64,000 nucleotides of DNA from Flavobacteriales bacterium (GTDB lineage: Bacteria; Bacteroidota; Bacteroidia; Flavobacteriales_F; PHOS-HE28): positions 1 through 64,000 of the forward strand of contig JADKGB010000005.1 in the NCBI GenBank assembly GCA_016717225.1. The letters are read 5' to 3'. The notes under the pieces are model-generated. The model was given only the letters and a program-made list of their open reading frames with translations, made no database searches and was not told where the DNA came from. The position numbers were made by a program, and so were the translations under genes. Positions 57,001-64,000 of this stretch are shown here, piece by piece. Position 1 is the stretch's first letter; every line of letters starts with the position of its first letter.

Positions 57001-57951
57001 TGATACTTGATCAGTGATAGGATCAATACTCTGTGCCACCGCTCCAATTCGCTTTGGTTCTTCAATATCGATACCGACAAAGTAGCTGGCCGAATCAGAA
57101 TAAACATTCTTCGTATGCTTGAACCGACCGGTACTACTTGTGAAGTCCCATCGTTGCGGGCCGGTCGCGTAAAAAAGCAGGTGATCATTGGGTCCGAACT
57201 GGCCATCGCCGCCATCCACAACCTCTATCGCGTTGGTCAAAAGGTCCGTTGGTACGAAGGGGGAATTTTTGAAAGGCAACTGTCCTGCATGGTTCCCATA
57301 CACATTGATCCTATCGGAGGACATACTGGTCATATCGATCCCGAGCTCCTGCAAGAATTGGTAGGTGATCTTGTAAACCCCATCCTGCAGAACGGAGAAG
57401 CGGTACCAATTGCCGGAAGCCATTTTTGAATTGTCCGGATAAACCCCGCTTTTGGGACCACCCGAACCCGAACGCTTGACCTCAACCAATTGAACGGAAT
57501 GATCCACCAAACGCTCAACCTGACCCGTTGACGGGTTTCTCCGGTAGGGATAGATGTCGATCAACGCGATCGGTTTCTTTCGTTCGAACCCAAGAATGGT
57601 GCGAATTTCGGGTTCCTCGCCCAAAACACCGATCCCCGGAAGGGCAATAAGCTCGACTTCAGAAAGCGGCAAATAGCGTGTATTCCCTAAATAAGCAGTG
57701 AAGCCAGTGGTGTTCTGGCCAAGCGCTCTTGTTTCGTGGATGAAGGGAAGGTCCTGGCGTGAACCATCAAGCATCATCCCATCCATCCAATTCACCTGTT
57801 CCGTTCGTTGAGGAGTGTTCGGTGAGCTCGGATCCGAAACAAATACCCCCCCGTTCGGGGCGCTTTTTGACTTTGCTCCAATCACTTGGCCAAAAACACT
57901 GAAAGTCACGGCCAGTGCAGGCAATATCAAGAATAATCGAGAGCGGCTCAT
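54040..57951 (-). CDS. porU: PorU, T9SS sortase (C25 peptidase family)
   Basis: 1,303 residues, full length and unbroken. PorU cuts the C-terminal sorting signal from T9SS cargo and attaches the protein to the surface anchor. Signal peptide: RLFLILPALAVTFSVFGQ. The gingipain-type domain covers roughly residues 530-960: PADLVIICPVEYQSEAQRLA, LLLFGDGSYNN, the catalytic His in NYVGHGGEVGW and the Cys in FMTATCEFTRWDD, then GGIGLMTTTR. The C-terminal 100 residues are an FlgD-like beta domain (LNYPNPFTTNTQFFFEH, RGVYVYRLSVA). The ATG at 57951 is preferred to 57963. Confidence 0.96.
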   Translation of the reverse strand: MSRSRLFLILPALAVTFSVFGQVIGAKSKSAPNGGVFVSDPSSPNTPQRTEQVNWMDGMMLDGSRQDLPFIHETRALGQNTTGFTAYLGNTRYLPLSEVELIALPGIGVLGEEPEIRTILGFERKKPIALIDIYPYRRNPSTGQVERLVDHSVQLVEVKRSGSGGPKSGVYPDNSKMASGNWYRFSVLQDGVYKITYQFLQELGIDMTSMSSDRINVYGNHAGQLPFKNSPFVPTDLLTNAIEVVDGGDGQFGPNDHLLFYATGPQRWDFTSSTGRFKHTKNVYSDSASYFVGIDIEEPKRIGAVAQSIDPITDQVSAFTDRQVIDRDLVNHLKSGRTWYGETYDLTTTYNYSFSLPFLRPSEPLCLEVDVLSRTVGSGTSSQWVLTVGNDQFDFNDSGVSGSYSGQYADSSKRVFCTTYGGGTLPISVTFNKNNPISSVGWMNYLEVNARRDLNMTGDQLGFREPNTVGPGRVSEFSIGQSSSIHRIWDITDPTTAGNVEYTDGGATKTFRLPTDALREFIAFKNSGYLQPVPVGSVANQNLHATALPADLVIICPVEYQSEAQRLAERRSSEGLSVVMVSPQQVFNEFSSGQRDATAIKRYMRMLYDRAGTDDALLPRYLLLFGDGSYNNISTSGANQNLIPSFQSFNSWLPSACFTTDDYFGLLDDNEGEANGDILDIGVGRLPVSDVVQARDMVTKLLAYDQPVLGQGVSSSSCTSGSDGGASDWRNLVLFASDDMTGDGPPTETFHMINSDALANQVLLEAPCLNISKIYMDAYVQVSTPGGQRYPEAQAALQDRVQKGALLVNYVGHGGEVGWAHERFLDNQTILGWTNLERLPLFMTATCEFTRWDDPARTSAGENVLLNPNGGGIGLMTTTRIAYSGANQFLASKFYDFVFEPADELGHATRLGDIYRHTKVAVSGSDSNYRNFCLLGDPSVQLATARNEARITSVTDTLGNAIDTLKALAVVRISGEVTDTSGTLLADFNGVVVPTVFDKSVTANTLANDGGNPYPFNLRKNIIYRGKVTVQNGSFSFTFVVPKDINYQVGSGRISIYAEDAQRNACGFSTGTLVGGTDPNALPDEQGPRIDLYMNDERFVPGGITNEDPLLYAKLFDDNGINTLGNSIGHDLTAVIDANSENAIVLNDVYESDLDTYKSGKVRYRLSDLSEGGHTLDLKAWDVFNNSSLKSLEFVVAPSAELALAHVLNYPNPFTTNTQFFFEHNRPCSNLDVQVQVFTVAGRLVKTLSRQLACDGYRSEPLAWDGLDDQGDKLGRGVYVYRLSVANDEGEAADKVEKLVILR

Positions 57952-57984
57952 GGGGCTGGTCAATAGCTTTTAGGGGGAAAGGAA

Positions 57985-57992
57985 CGAAAGTA
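57985..57992 (-). promoter_or_regulatory. Possible -7 element for porU
   Basis: Minus-strand TACTTTCG, 34 bases before the porU ATG, in the divergent region between porU and the SprF-type gene. Confidence 0.35.
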
Positions 57993-58129
57993 TAACTTCG
58001 GCCTTTGTGTTTTGGAACACACGACCAACGTACTTGGTTCTGCAATATTGCGGAAGCAGAATTACGAACCCAAAGTGCTGGCGGTCCGTATACTTGGCGC
58101 TTGCATTGGGCAAAGAACAGATCGAGAGC

Positions 58130-59107
58130 ATGAAGAGAAGGACCGTTTTGTGTGCGGCCCAATGGCTTGCATTGGCCATTTTGGCGCCGCTCTCCGCGAC
58201 CGCGCAAGACCCGCAATTCACGCAGTTCTATGCGAATCCATTGTACTTGAATCCAGCATTCGCTGGCACCGCGAGGTGTCCACGAGTAGTGCTGAACTAC
58301 CGTAATCAGTGGCCTGCTCTTTCAGGCACCTTTGTTACCACAAGTGCCAGTTTCGATCAAGACGTCAGGGGCATCATGGGTGGCTTGGGACTGTTGGTGA
58401 CCAATGACCAAGCCGGCAAGGGCACTTTGAGCACTTCCACGGTGAGTGGGATCTACTCCTATACGCAGGCGATCAATCGCAAATTCTCTGTGAAAGTCGG
58501 ATTTCAGGCCAGTTATTTCCAAAAATCACTTGATTGGAACAAACTCACCTTCGGGGACCAGATCGATCCGAACCGTGGCTTTATCTACACGACCCAAGAC
58601 GTTCCGCGTGGCGGGAACATAGGCGGTGCCGACTTTTCGGCAGGAGTGCTGGGATACACTGATATCTTCTTTGTTGGGTTCGCAGCCCACCACCTCACGG
58701 AGCCGAACGAATCGTTGATCGTGGGAACAAGCAAGATGCCACGCAAATTCACCGGACATGCAGGCGCTTCCATTCCATTGGGCATGAAAGGCAAGTATGG
58801 TGCTGCGAAGACCAAGATCTCACCGAACATCCTTTATATGACCCAGGCTCAGTTCCGTCAGCTGAATTTGGGGTTGTATATCGACCATGGCCCGATCATA
58901 GCTGGAGTTTGGTACCGCTCCCGGGATGCGTTCATCGCACTGATCGGCTTTCACGGAGAGCGTTTCAAGTTCGGGTATAGTTATGATGTGACCACCAGCA
59001 AGCTTACCACCGCCACTGCCGGCTCGCATGAAGTAAGCCTCACACTCCAGTTCAATTGCAAGAAAAAACGTCGCCGGGTACGCACAGTGCCTTGCCCAAC
59101 GTTCTGA
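58130..59107 (+). CDS. PorP/SprF-family T9SS outer-membrane protein
   Basis: 325 residues. Signal peptide (QWLALAILAPLSATAQ), then the hallmark DPQFTQFYANPLYLNPAFAG that opens every PorP/SprF protein, and a beta-barrel body (RGIMGGLGLLVTNDQAGKG, FKFGYSYDVTTSKL, SHEVSLTLQFNCKKKRR). SprF-type members anchor particular T9SS cargo such as SprB; PorP is linked to the secretion machinery. Which role applies is not decided, since neither sprB nor gldL is adjacent. The ATG at 58130 is chosen for the signal peptide. It is followed 53 bases later by gldJ on the same strand. Confidence 0.93.
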   Translation: MKRRTVLCAAQWLALAILAPLSATAQDPQFTQFYANPLYLNPAFAGTARCPRVVLNYRNQWPALSGTFVTTSASFDQDVRGIMGGLGLLVTNDQAGKGTLSTSTVSGIYSYTQAINRKFSVKVGFQASYFQKSLDWNKLTFGDQIDPNRGFIYTTQDVPRGGNIGGADFSAGVLGYTDIFFVGFAAHHLTEPNESLIVGTSKMPRKFTGHAGASIPLGMKGKYGAAKTKISPNILYMTQAQFRQLNLGLYIDHGPIIAGVWYRSRDAFIALIGFHGERFKFGYSYDVTTSKLTTATAGSHEVSLTLQFNCKKKRRRVRTVPCPTF

Positions 59108-59160
59108 ACAATACAACCAGCCCGCGAAACCCTGCAAGGCGCGAGCGAAAAACGACGACC

Positions 59161-60930
59161 ATGAACCAACCAAGGAACATAGGCCTCACCATCATCGGAA
59201 TAGCGCTGCTCAGCAGTTGCCAGTTCGAAAAGAGCGGTGCAACGGGGTGGAATTTCAACGACTCCAAGAATGGCGGCTTCGAAAAGGCGCCCTTTGAAGA
59301 ACAGGAGAACGGTCCGGGACTCATTCTGATCGAAGGTGGCCAATTCACTATGGGCCGTGTTACGGATGACCTCACGCACGAATGGGATAACATTCCGCGT
59401 ACGGTAACGGTTTCTTCCTTTTATATGGACGAAGTGGAAGTGACCAACTTCTACTGGCTGGAATACTTGTACTGGCTGGATCGTGTTTACAGCGCTGATT
59501 TTCCGGAAGTCTGCAAGAAGGCGCTGCCCGACACCTTGGTGTGGCGCAGCAAACTGGCCTTTATGGAACCCAAGGTGGAGTACTACCTGCGCCACCCTGC
59601 ATATCGCGATTACCCTGTTGTTGGAGTGAATTGGCTGCAGGCCAATGATTATTGTGCTTGGCGTACTGACCGCGTGAATGAGGTGATCCTGATCCGCGAA
59701 GGTCTTTTCGAGCACTATCCCAATCAGATCAACGAAGACCACTTTACCACGGATAGCTACCTGGCCAGCCAATACGAAAGTGGTAAAAAGGTGGATGGTG
59801 TTCAGGATTTCAACCCGAACAAAGACACGAGGAACATCAAGATGGAGGATGGTATTCTGCTTCCCCGCTATCGCTTGCCCACTGAAGCCGAATGGGAATA
59901 CGCCGCATTTGGTTTGGTCGGCAATACAGTTGATGAACGTGTTGTAGAGCGACGTGTTTATCCATGGAACGGCCACTGGGTGCGTTTCGACAGTCGCAAA
60001 AAAGGCGGGGCCTTCTACGGGGACTTCCGTGGAAACTTCATGCGCGGTCGAGGTGATTACATGGGCGTTGCTGGCAGCCTGAACGATAATGGGGATATCA
60101 CCACACCGGTGTTCAGTTACTGGCCGAATGATTATGGCTTGTACAACATGGCCGGTAATGTGAGCGAGTGGGTAATGGATGTGTACCGCCCTTTGAGCCC
60201 GGAGGACAAGGATGACTTCAACCCACTGCGTGGTAACGTTTTCAAAACCAAGGTGCTGAATAGCGACGGTGGCATCAAGGACAAGTACGACAAAGTGATC
60301 TACGATATCCCAGGCATCAAACTCTTCTTGGAGGAATTCCAGAAGAAAATGGCCGGTCGTGCAACGGAAGAGGAAGGCAAACTCATTGATGACCTTGTTA
60401 CCAAGATCACACAAGCCGAAGAATTGAAGAACACGCGCAAGGGCGATCCTGCCAACCAGAATGTGCAAGACATGGTGGATATGATCAAGGGCCAGGACCT
60501 GGAGATCTGCCCGAAACTGTTGGCCGGTATAAGCGACTATCAGACGGACCAACCGGGTGAAGTGCAGTCCCGCGACGTGACGATCGAAGAAAATATTGAC
60601 CGCCGCACCTACCAGCAAGCGGACAATATCAATTACAAGGATGGTGATATTGAAAGCAGCATCTACTTCACCGATCCCGAAAAGCAGGATCCGATGTACG
60701 CGAACGCGGGAGAGACCTTCAGTACATACATGACTCTGATCAATGATCACGCCCGTGTATACAAAGGGGCTAGCTGGGCCGATCGGATCTATTGGGCTAG
60801 TCCTAGCACTCGCCGTTACCTCAACGAACGCCAAAGCACGCCAACGATCGGCTTCCGCTGTTCCATGACACGCGTAGGCAGTCCTGTTGGCTTGGGCGAC
60901 GAAAAGCGACGCAGCAAGCTGAACAAGTAA
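59161..60930 (+). CDS. gldJ: GldJ, gliding/T9SS lipoprotein with FGE-sulfatase fold
   Basis: 589 residues. A lipoprotein signal with the lipobox LLSSC puts the lipidated Cys at residue 20. The formylglycine-generating-enzyme-like fold starts at LILIEGGQFTMGRV, continues through SFYMDEVEVTNFYWLEYLYW, RLPTEAEWEYAAFG, YNMAGNVSEWVMDVYRP, and closes with VYKGASWADRIYW and TPTIGFRCSM. A large insert (about 400-500) lies inside the domain. GldJ and GldK are paralogues; I call GldJ because murF follows and porU/porV precede, as in F. johnsoniae, while gldLMN are absent. GldJ supports gliding and GldK stability in that species. Confidence 0.9.
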   Translation: MNQPRNIGLTIIGIALLSSCQFEKSGATGWNFNDSKNGGFEKAPFEEQENGPGLILIEGGQFTMGRVTDDLTHEWDNIPRTVTVSSFYMDEVEVTNFYWLEYLYWLDRVYSADFPEVCKKALPDTLVWRSKLAFMEPKVEYYLRHPAYRDYPVVGVNWLQANDYCAWRTDRVNEVILIREGLFEHYPNQINEDHFTTDSYLASQYESGKKVDGVQDFNPNKDTRNIKMEDGILLPRYRLPTEAEWEYAAFGLVGNTVDERVVERRVYPWNGHWVRFDSRKKGGAFYGDFRGNFMRGRGDYMGVAGSLNDNGDITTPVFSYWPNDYGLYNMAGNVSEWVMDVYRPLSPEDKDDFNPLRGNVFKTKVLNSDGGIKDKYDKVIYDIPGIKLFLEEFQKKMAGRATEEEGKLIDDLVTKITQAEELKNTRKGDPANQNVQDMVDMIKGQDLEICPKLLAGISDYQTDQPGEVQSRDVTIEENIDRRTYQQADNINYKDGDIESSIYFTDPEKQDPMYANAGETFSTYMTLINDHARVYKGASWADRIYWASPSTRRYLNERQSTPTIGFRCSMTRVGSPVGLGDEKRRSKLNK

Positions 60931-60959
60931 CGAGCGATCGTCAGTACTAAATTTCTACG

Positions 60960-60992
60960 GAACCCCTCGATATGTCGAGGGGTTCTTCTTTT
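60960..60992 (+). terminator. Terminator between gldJ and murF
   Basis: A perfect 11-base-pair stem GAACCCCTCGA (60960-60970), loop TATG, TCGAGGGGTTC (60975-60985), followed by TTCTTTT. It ends six bases before murF. Confidence 0.8.
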
Positions 60993-60997
60993 GATAC

Positions 60998-62296
60998 ATG
61001 GTGAACATCGACGAACTGTATCTCGCTTTCCGAAGCAGCACAGGCGTATGCACGGATACAAGGACCCTGCTGGAAGGTGGGATGTTCTTCGCCTTGAAAG
61101 GTCCGAATTTCGATGCGAACAGCTTTTCCGAAAAGGCTTTGGATAGCGGTTGCTCCTGTGCTGTGGTGGACGATGCTTCTGTGGTAAAAAGCGAACGCTT
61201 CTTGCTGGTACCTGATGTGCTCAAAGCCTTGCAGGAGCTTGGTCAGCATCACCGACGTCAATTCAATGTTCCGGTTATCGCGATCACCGGTACCAACGGA
61301 AAAACGACTACCAAGGAATTAACCCATGCTGTGCTGAGCGCACATGCACCAACTCTCGCAACGATCGGGAATCTGAACAATCATATAGGTGTGCCGCTGA
61401 CGTTGCTTCGAATGACCCGTGACCATCGTTTCGCGATCATTGAAATGGGGGCCAACCATATTGGTGATATCGCCGAACTAACAGCTATCGCTGAGCCAAC
61501 ACATGGAATGGTCACCAACATTGGCAAGGCACATTTGGAAGGATTCGGTGGATTCGAGGGTGTGGTAAGAGCCAAGTCGGAGATGTATGACCACCTGACC
61601 AGTGAACAGGGAACCGTCTTCGTGAATTCCGACGATGAACTCCTTATGCGGAAAACTGAGGGAATGGACCGTGTAACCTATGGTACGATCAGCAGCCCTC
61701 CACCTTTCCTCCTGGGCAATGAGGAAGGATCCGCAGGACCGTATCTGTCCTGCCGCATCGTGCATGATGATCAAAACGGGCTCATTGCTACGCGGTTGAT
61801 CGGAAGCTACAACCTGCCCAATGTATTGGCAGCGGCATGTATCGGATTCTACTTCGGTATCCAAGGAAAGTTGGTCTTCGACGCACTTGCGGCCTACGAA
61901 CCGACCAACAATCGAAGCCAATTCAAGGATACCGGCCGAAATCAGTTGGTACTGGACGCGTACAACGCCAACCCGAGCAGCATGAAGGTGGCATTGGAGA
62001 ACTTCGCTGCCATGCGATCCGACCGAAGCAAACTGGCGATCCTGGGAGGAATGAAAGAACTTGGGGCTGCAAGTCGTTCCGAACATTCAGGGATCGTTGA
62101 ACTTGCCAGTAAACTCGGCCTCAAATGCATCTTCGTTGGCCCCGAGTTCATGGAGTTGGAGAACATGGGGATAACCGTGCACTTGGATGCCAATGCCGCA
62201 CTCGACGCTTTCATGCAGAAGCCCCTTACTGGACAATTGATCCTGGTAAAGGGCTCCCGAGGAACCAAGCTTGAATCGTTGCTACCTGGGCTCTAA
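60998..62296 (+). CDS. murF: UDP-MurNAc-tripeptide-D-alanyl-D-alanine ligase
   Basis: 432 residues. It adds D-Ala-D-Ala to the muropeptide precursor using ATP. The N-terminal domain has STGVCTDTRTLLEGGMFFAL; the central ATPase domain has the P-loop AITGTNGKTTTKEL, then GNLNNHIGVPLTLLRM and IIEMGANHIGDIAEL; the C-terminal domain has LDAYNANPSSMKVALENF. Length is normal. The ATG lies just after the terminator hairpin, so it probably depends on readthrough or a promoter inside gldJ. Its stop overlaps that of the convergent acyl-CoA dehydrogenase by two bases. Confidence 0.96.
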   Translation: MVNIDELYLAFRSSTGVCTDTRTLLEGGMFFALKGPNFDANSFSEKALDSGCSCAVVDDASVVKSERFLLVPDVLKALQELGQHHRRQFNVPVIAITGTNGKTTTKELTHAVLSAHAPTLATIGNLNNHIGVPLTLLRMTRDHRFAIIEMGANHIGDIAELTAIAEPTHGMVTNIGKAHLEGFGGFEGVVRAKSEMYDHLTSEQGTVFVNSDDELLMRKTEGMDRVTYGTISSPPPFLLGNEEGSAGPYLSCRIVHDDQNGLIATRLIGSYNLPNVLAAACIGFYFGIQGKLVFDALAAYEPTNNRSQFKDTGRNQLVLDAYNANPSSMKVALENFAAMRSDRSKLAILGGMKELGAASRSEHSGIVELASKLGLKCIFVGPEFMELENMGITVHLDANAALDAFMQKPLTGQLILVKGSRGTKLESLLPGL

Positions 62297-63462
62297 GCCG
62301 TTAGCACGCCGCGGCCGATCACGATCCGCTGTACTTCACTCGTGCCCTCGTAGATCTGGGTGATCTTGGCATCACGCATCAACCGCTCCACGTGATACTC
62401 CTTCACATAACCGTAACCACCGTGGATCTGCACGGCTTCGATCGTATGGCGCATGGCCACTTCTGATGAAAACAGTTTGGCCATACTGCTGGCCATCGCA
62501 TAATCCAAATGCTGGTCCTTCAACCAGGCAGCTTTCAAACAAAGCAAACGCGCCGCTTCGATATCCGTAGCCATATCAGCAAGTTTGAACTGGATGGCTT
62601 GGTGGTCACTTATCGTTTTACCGAACGCCTTGCGCTCTTTGCTATAGGCTAGCGCCAATTCGAACGCGCCACTGGCAATGCCGAGCGCTTGTGCCGCGAT
62701 GCCGATCCTGCCGCCTGCCAATGTCTTCATGGCGAATTTGAAACCGAAGCCATCCTCGCCAATGCGGTTCGCCTTGGGCACCTTGACATCTTGGAACATC
62801 AGCGTATGCGTGTCGCTGCCGCGGATACCCAGTTTATCCTCCTTTGCTCCGACAACAAAACCAGGCAGGCCTTTCTCCACGATCAAGCAATTGATACCCC
62901 TATGACCCTTGGCGGCATCTGTCTGGGCCATCACGAGATAAGTACTAGCCGTGCTTCCGTTCGTGATCCAGTTCTTGGTTCCGTTCAGCAAATAATGGTC
63001 ACCCATATCAATGGCTGTGGTGCGCTGGCTGGTAGCATCGCTGCCCGCCTCCGGTTCGCTCAGGCAGAACGCACCGATCTTCTCCCCTTTCGCCAGCGGC
63101 ACGAGGTACTTCCTCTTCTGTTCTTCGTTCGCGAAGCTCTCCAAGCCCCAGCAAACCAAGCTGTTGTTCACGCTCATAACCACACTGGTACTGGCGTCCA
63201 CTTTACTGATCTCCTCCATCGCGAGCACATAACTCACGGTATCCATCCCACCTCCACCATATTCCGGGCTCACCATCATGCCCAAGAACCCGAGTTGACC
63301 CAAGTGCTTGATCTCCTCGGTCGGGAATTTCTGCTCACGATCGCGTTCGATCACGCCGGGCTTCAGAACATTCTGGGCAAAGTCCCGAGCGGCATCCCGA
63401 ACAGCCTTTTGCTCCTCTGTGAGTTCGAAGCTGAAGCCGGTTTGTGTGGTGGTGTCTTGCAT
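62293..63462 (-). CDS. Acyl-CoA dehydrogenase (short/branched chain type)
   Basis: 389 residues, FAD enzyme of beta-oxidation or branched amino acid breakdown. The N-terminal helical domain starts FSFELTEEQKAVRDAARDFA. The signature GAFCLSEPEAGSDATSQRTT and the second signature QIHGGYGYVKEYHVERLMRD are clear, and the catalytic base Glu lies in QIYEGTSEVQRIVIGR near the end, as in short-chain enzymes. The ATG at 63462 is preferred to an upstream codon at 63492. A TACATTTG box lies 28 bases upstream. Exact chain-length preference cannot be read. Confidence 0.95.
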   Translation of the reverse strand: MQDTTTQTGFSFELTEEQKAVRDAARDFAQNVLKPGVIERDREQKFPTEEIKHLGQLGFLGMMVSPEYGGGGMDTVSYVLAMEEISKVDASTSVVMSVNNSLVCWGLESFANEEQKRKYLVPLAKGEKIGAFCLSEPEAGSDATSQRTTAIDMGDHYLLNGTKNWITNGSTASTYLVMAQTDAAKGHRGINCLIVEKGLPGFVVGAKEDKLGIRGSDTHTLMFQDVKVPKANRIGEDGFGFKFAMKTLAGGRIGIAAQALGIASGAFELALAYSKERKAFGKTISDHQAIQFKLADMATDIEAARLLCLKAAWLKDQHLDYAMASSMAKLFSSEVAMRHTIEAVQIHGGYGYVKEYHVERLMRDAKITQIYEGTSEVQRIVIGRGVLTA

Positions 63463-63489
63463 GTGGAAAGGGTCCTGAAAAGAAAGTCC

Positions 63490-63497
63490 CAAATGTA
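63490..63497 (-). promoter_or_regulatory. Promoter -7 element for the acyl-CoA dehydrogenase gene
   Basis: Minus-strand TACATTTG, an exact TAnnTTTG match, 28 bases before the ATG at 63462. Confidence 0.45.
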
Positions 63498-63560
63498 GCG
63501 GACAGGGGCTCGCGATGGAACTGCAATTGTTTCCGTGTCATGCATCACCTTCGCCGCATC

Positions 63561-64000
63561 ATGAAGGTCATCGGCGTAATGAGCGGTAGTTCCTTGGACG
63601 GGATCGATGTGGCCTGTTGTTCCTTCGACCTGAGGGACGGGCGATGGGCTTTCACCATAGAAGGTGCCCGGACCACGGATTACGACAACGAGACCCGTGA
63701 AAGGCTTCTGCTTGCCACTGAGGCGAGCGCTTTGGAACTAGCCCGATCACATCACCGGATCGGTGAATTGATCGGCTCCGCTTGTGCTGAAGTTCTGAAA
63801 GAACATCCTGCAGACCTGATCGCGTCGCACGGGCACACCGTCTTTCATCAGCCAGGAGAAGGTTTCACGACACAGATCGGTTGCGGTGCAACGATCGCTG
63901 TTCGCACGGGCTTGCCGACGATCTGCGACTTCCGCACAAAAGATCTGGCCCTCGGTGGGCAAGGAGCACCACTGGTTCCAATGGGTGAACGAATGCTCTT
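63561..64000 (+). CDS. anmK: Anhydro-N-acetylmuramic acid kinase, 3'-truncated by the window
   Basis: The first 146 or so codons of AnmK, which phosphorylates and opens anhydroMurNAc during peptidoglycan recycling. It opens MKVIGVMSGSSLDGIDVACC, the diagnostic ATP-binding start; IASHGHTVFHQPGEG and DFRTKDLALGGQGAPLVPMG follow, with the catalytic Asp region in the first of these stretches. The frame is open to the last base. The ATG at 63561 is the first start in frame with the family motif. It is divergent from the acyl-CoA dehydrogenase gene, with about 100 bases between. Confidence 0.94.
   Translation, partial: MKVIGVMSGSSLDGIDVACCSFDLRDGRWAFTIEGARTTDYDNETRERLLLATEASALELARSHHRIGELIGSACAEVLKEHPADLIASHGHTVFHQPGEGFTTQIGCGATIAVRTGLPTICDFRTKDLALGGQGAPLVPMGERML

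Noticed and set aside
58981..60834. Minus-strand frame of 617 codons
   Set aside because: It is antisense to gldJ, whose FGE fold and lipobox are clear; the antisense product has no recognisable domain.
59161..60930. Calling this gene gldK
   Set aside because: gldK is normally followed by gldL, gldM and gldN. Here murF follows and porU/porV are next door, which fits gldJ.

Overview
The window looks like chromosome of a Bacteroidota bacterium, most likely an uncultured, fairly GC-rich member of the Flavobacteriales. The evidence is gene content: type IX secretion (T9SS) genes porX, porV, porU, a PorP/SprF-type gene and gldJ; cargo proteins with T9SS C-terminal sorting domains; a fused lpxC-fabZ; pdhA directly followed by the E2 gene; and several TAnnTTTG/TAnnTTCG promoter-like elements. 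No rRNA, tRNA, CRISPR array, prophage or intact insertion sequence was seen.

Layout. 1-1.0 kb: AT-rich end of a DUF262/AlbA_2-like gene, unlike everything after it in base composition, closed by a T16 tract. 1.4-7.5 kb: a PKD/Ig-repeat surface adhesin with a type B sorting domain. 7.6-11.4 kb (minus): two small proteins, then ald, tsaE and the T9SS regulator porX. 11.5-14.2 kb: an HD phosphohydrolase, a GT32-like glycosyltransferase and a small Cys/His-rich protein, followed by strange poly-C/poly-G DNA. 14.7-21.6 kb: a lipid A block (lpxD, lpxC-fabZ, lpxA), an ABC ATPase, EF-P, a second LpxD-like gene and an RsbU-type phosphatase. 21.7-27.8 kb: surface polysaccharide export (O-antigen ligase, two chain-length proteins, flippase, glycosyltransferase). 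27.8-36.5 kb: rnhB, an unknown membrane-anchored protein, truncated haemoglobin, a LysM glucosaminidase, a DUF5522 protein, a frame-broken T9SS cargo gene and urocanate hydratase. 36.6-40.8 kb: a Cys-repeat T9SS cargo protein, then an ECF sigma factor overlapping a gene that joins an anti-sigma-like N-terminus, one membrane helix, a long linker and a predicted beta-barrel. 40.8-52.7 kb: housekeeping genes (ppa, pheT, recG, pdhA/E2, cdd, ispF) and a VTC/DUF4956 pair. 52.7-64 kb: porV, porU, the SprF-type gene, gldJ, murF, an acyl-CoA dehydrogenase and the start of anmK.

Frameshifts are common from 0 to 20.4 kb and from 33.1 to 34.5 kb, but none is evident from 34.6 to 64 kb. They hit genes expected to be essential (lpxD, lpxC, lpxA), and in porX and the first gene two shifts cancel. 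Consensus indel errors are therefore more likely than gene decay, and affected genes are given as single features spanning the breaks.

The theme is building the cell envelope: lipid A, O-antigen-like polysaccharide, peptidoglycan and T9SS. The item I would look at first is the sigma/anti-sigma-barrel pair at 38.6-40.8 kb, which resembles the dual-membrane-spanning anti-sigma factors reported in Bacteroides thetaiotaomicron.
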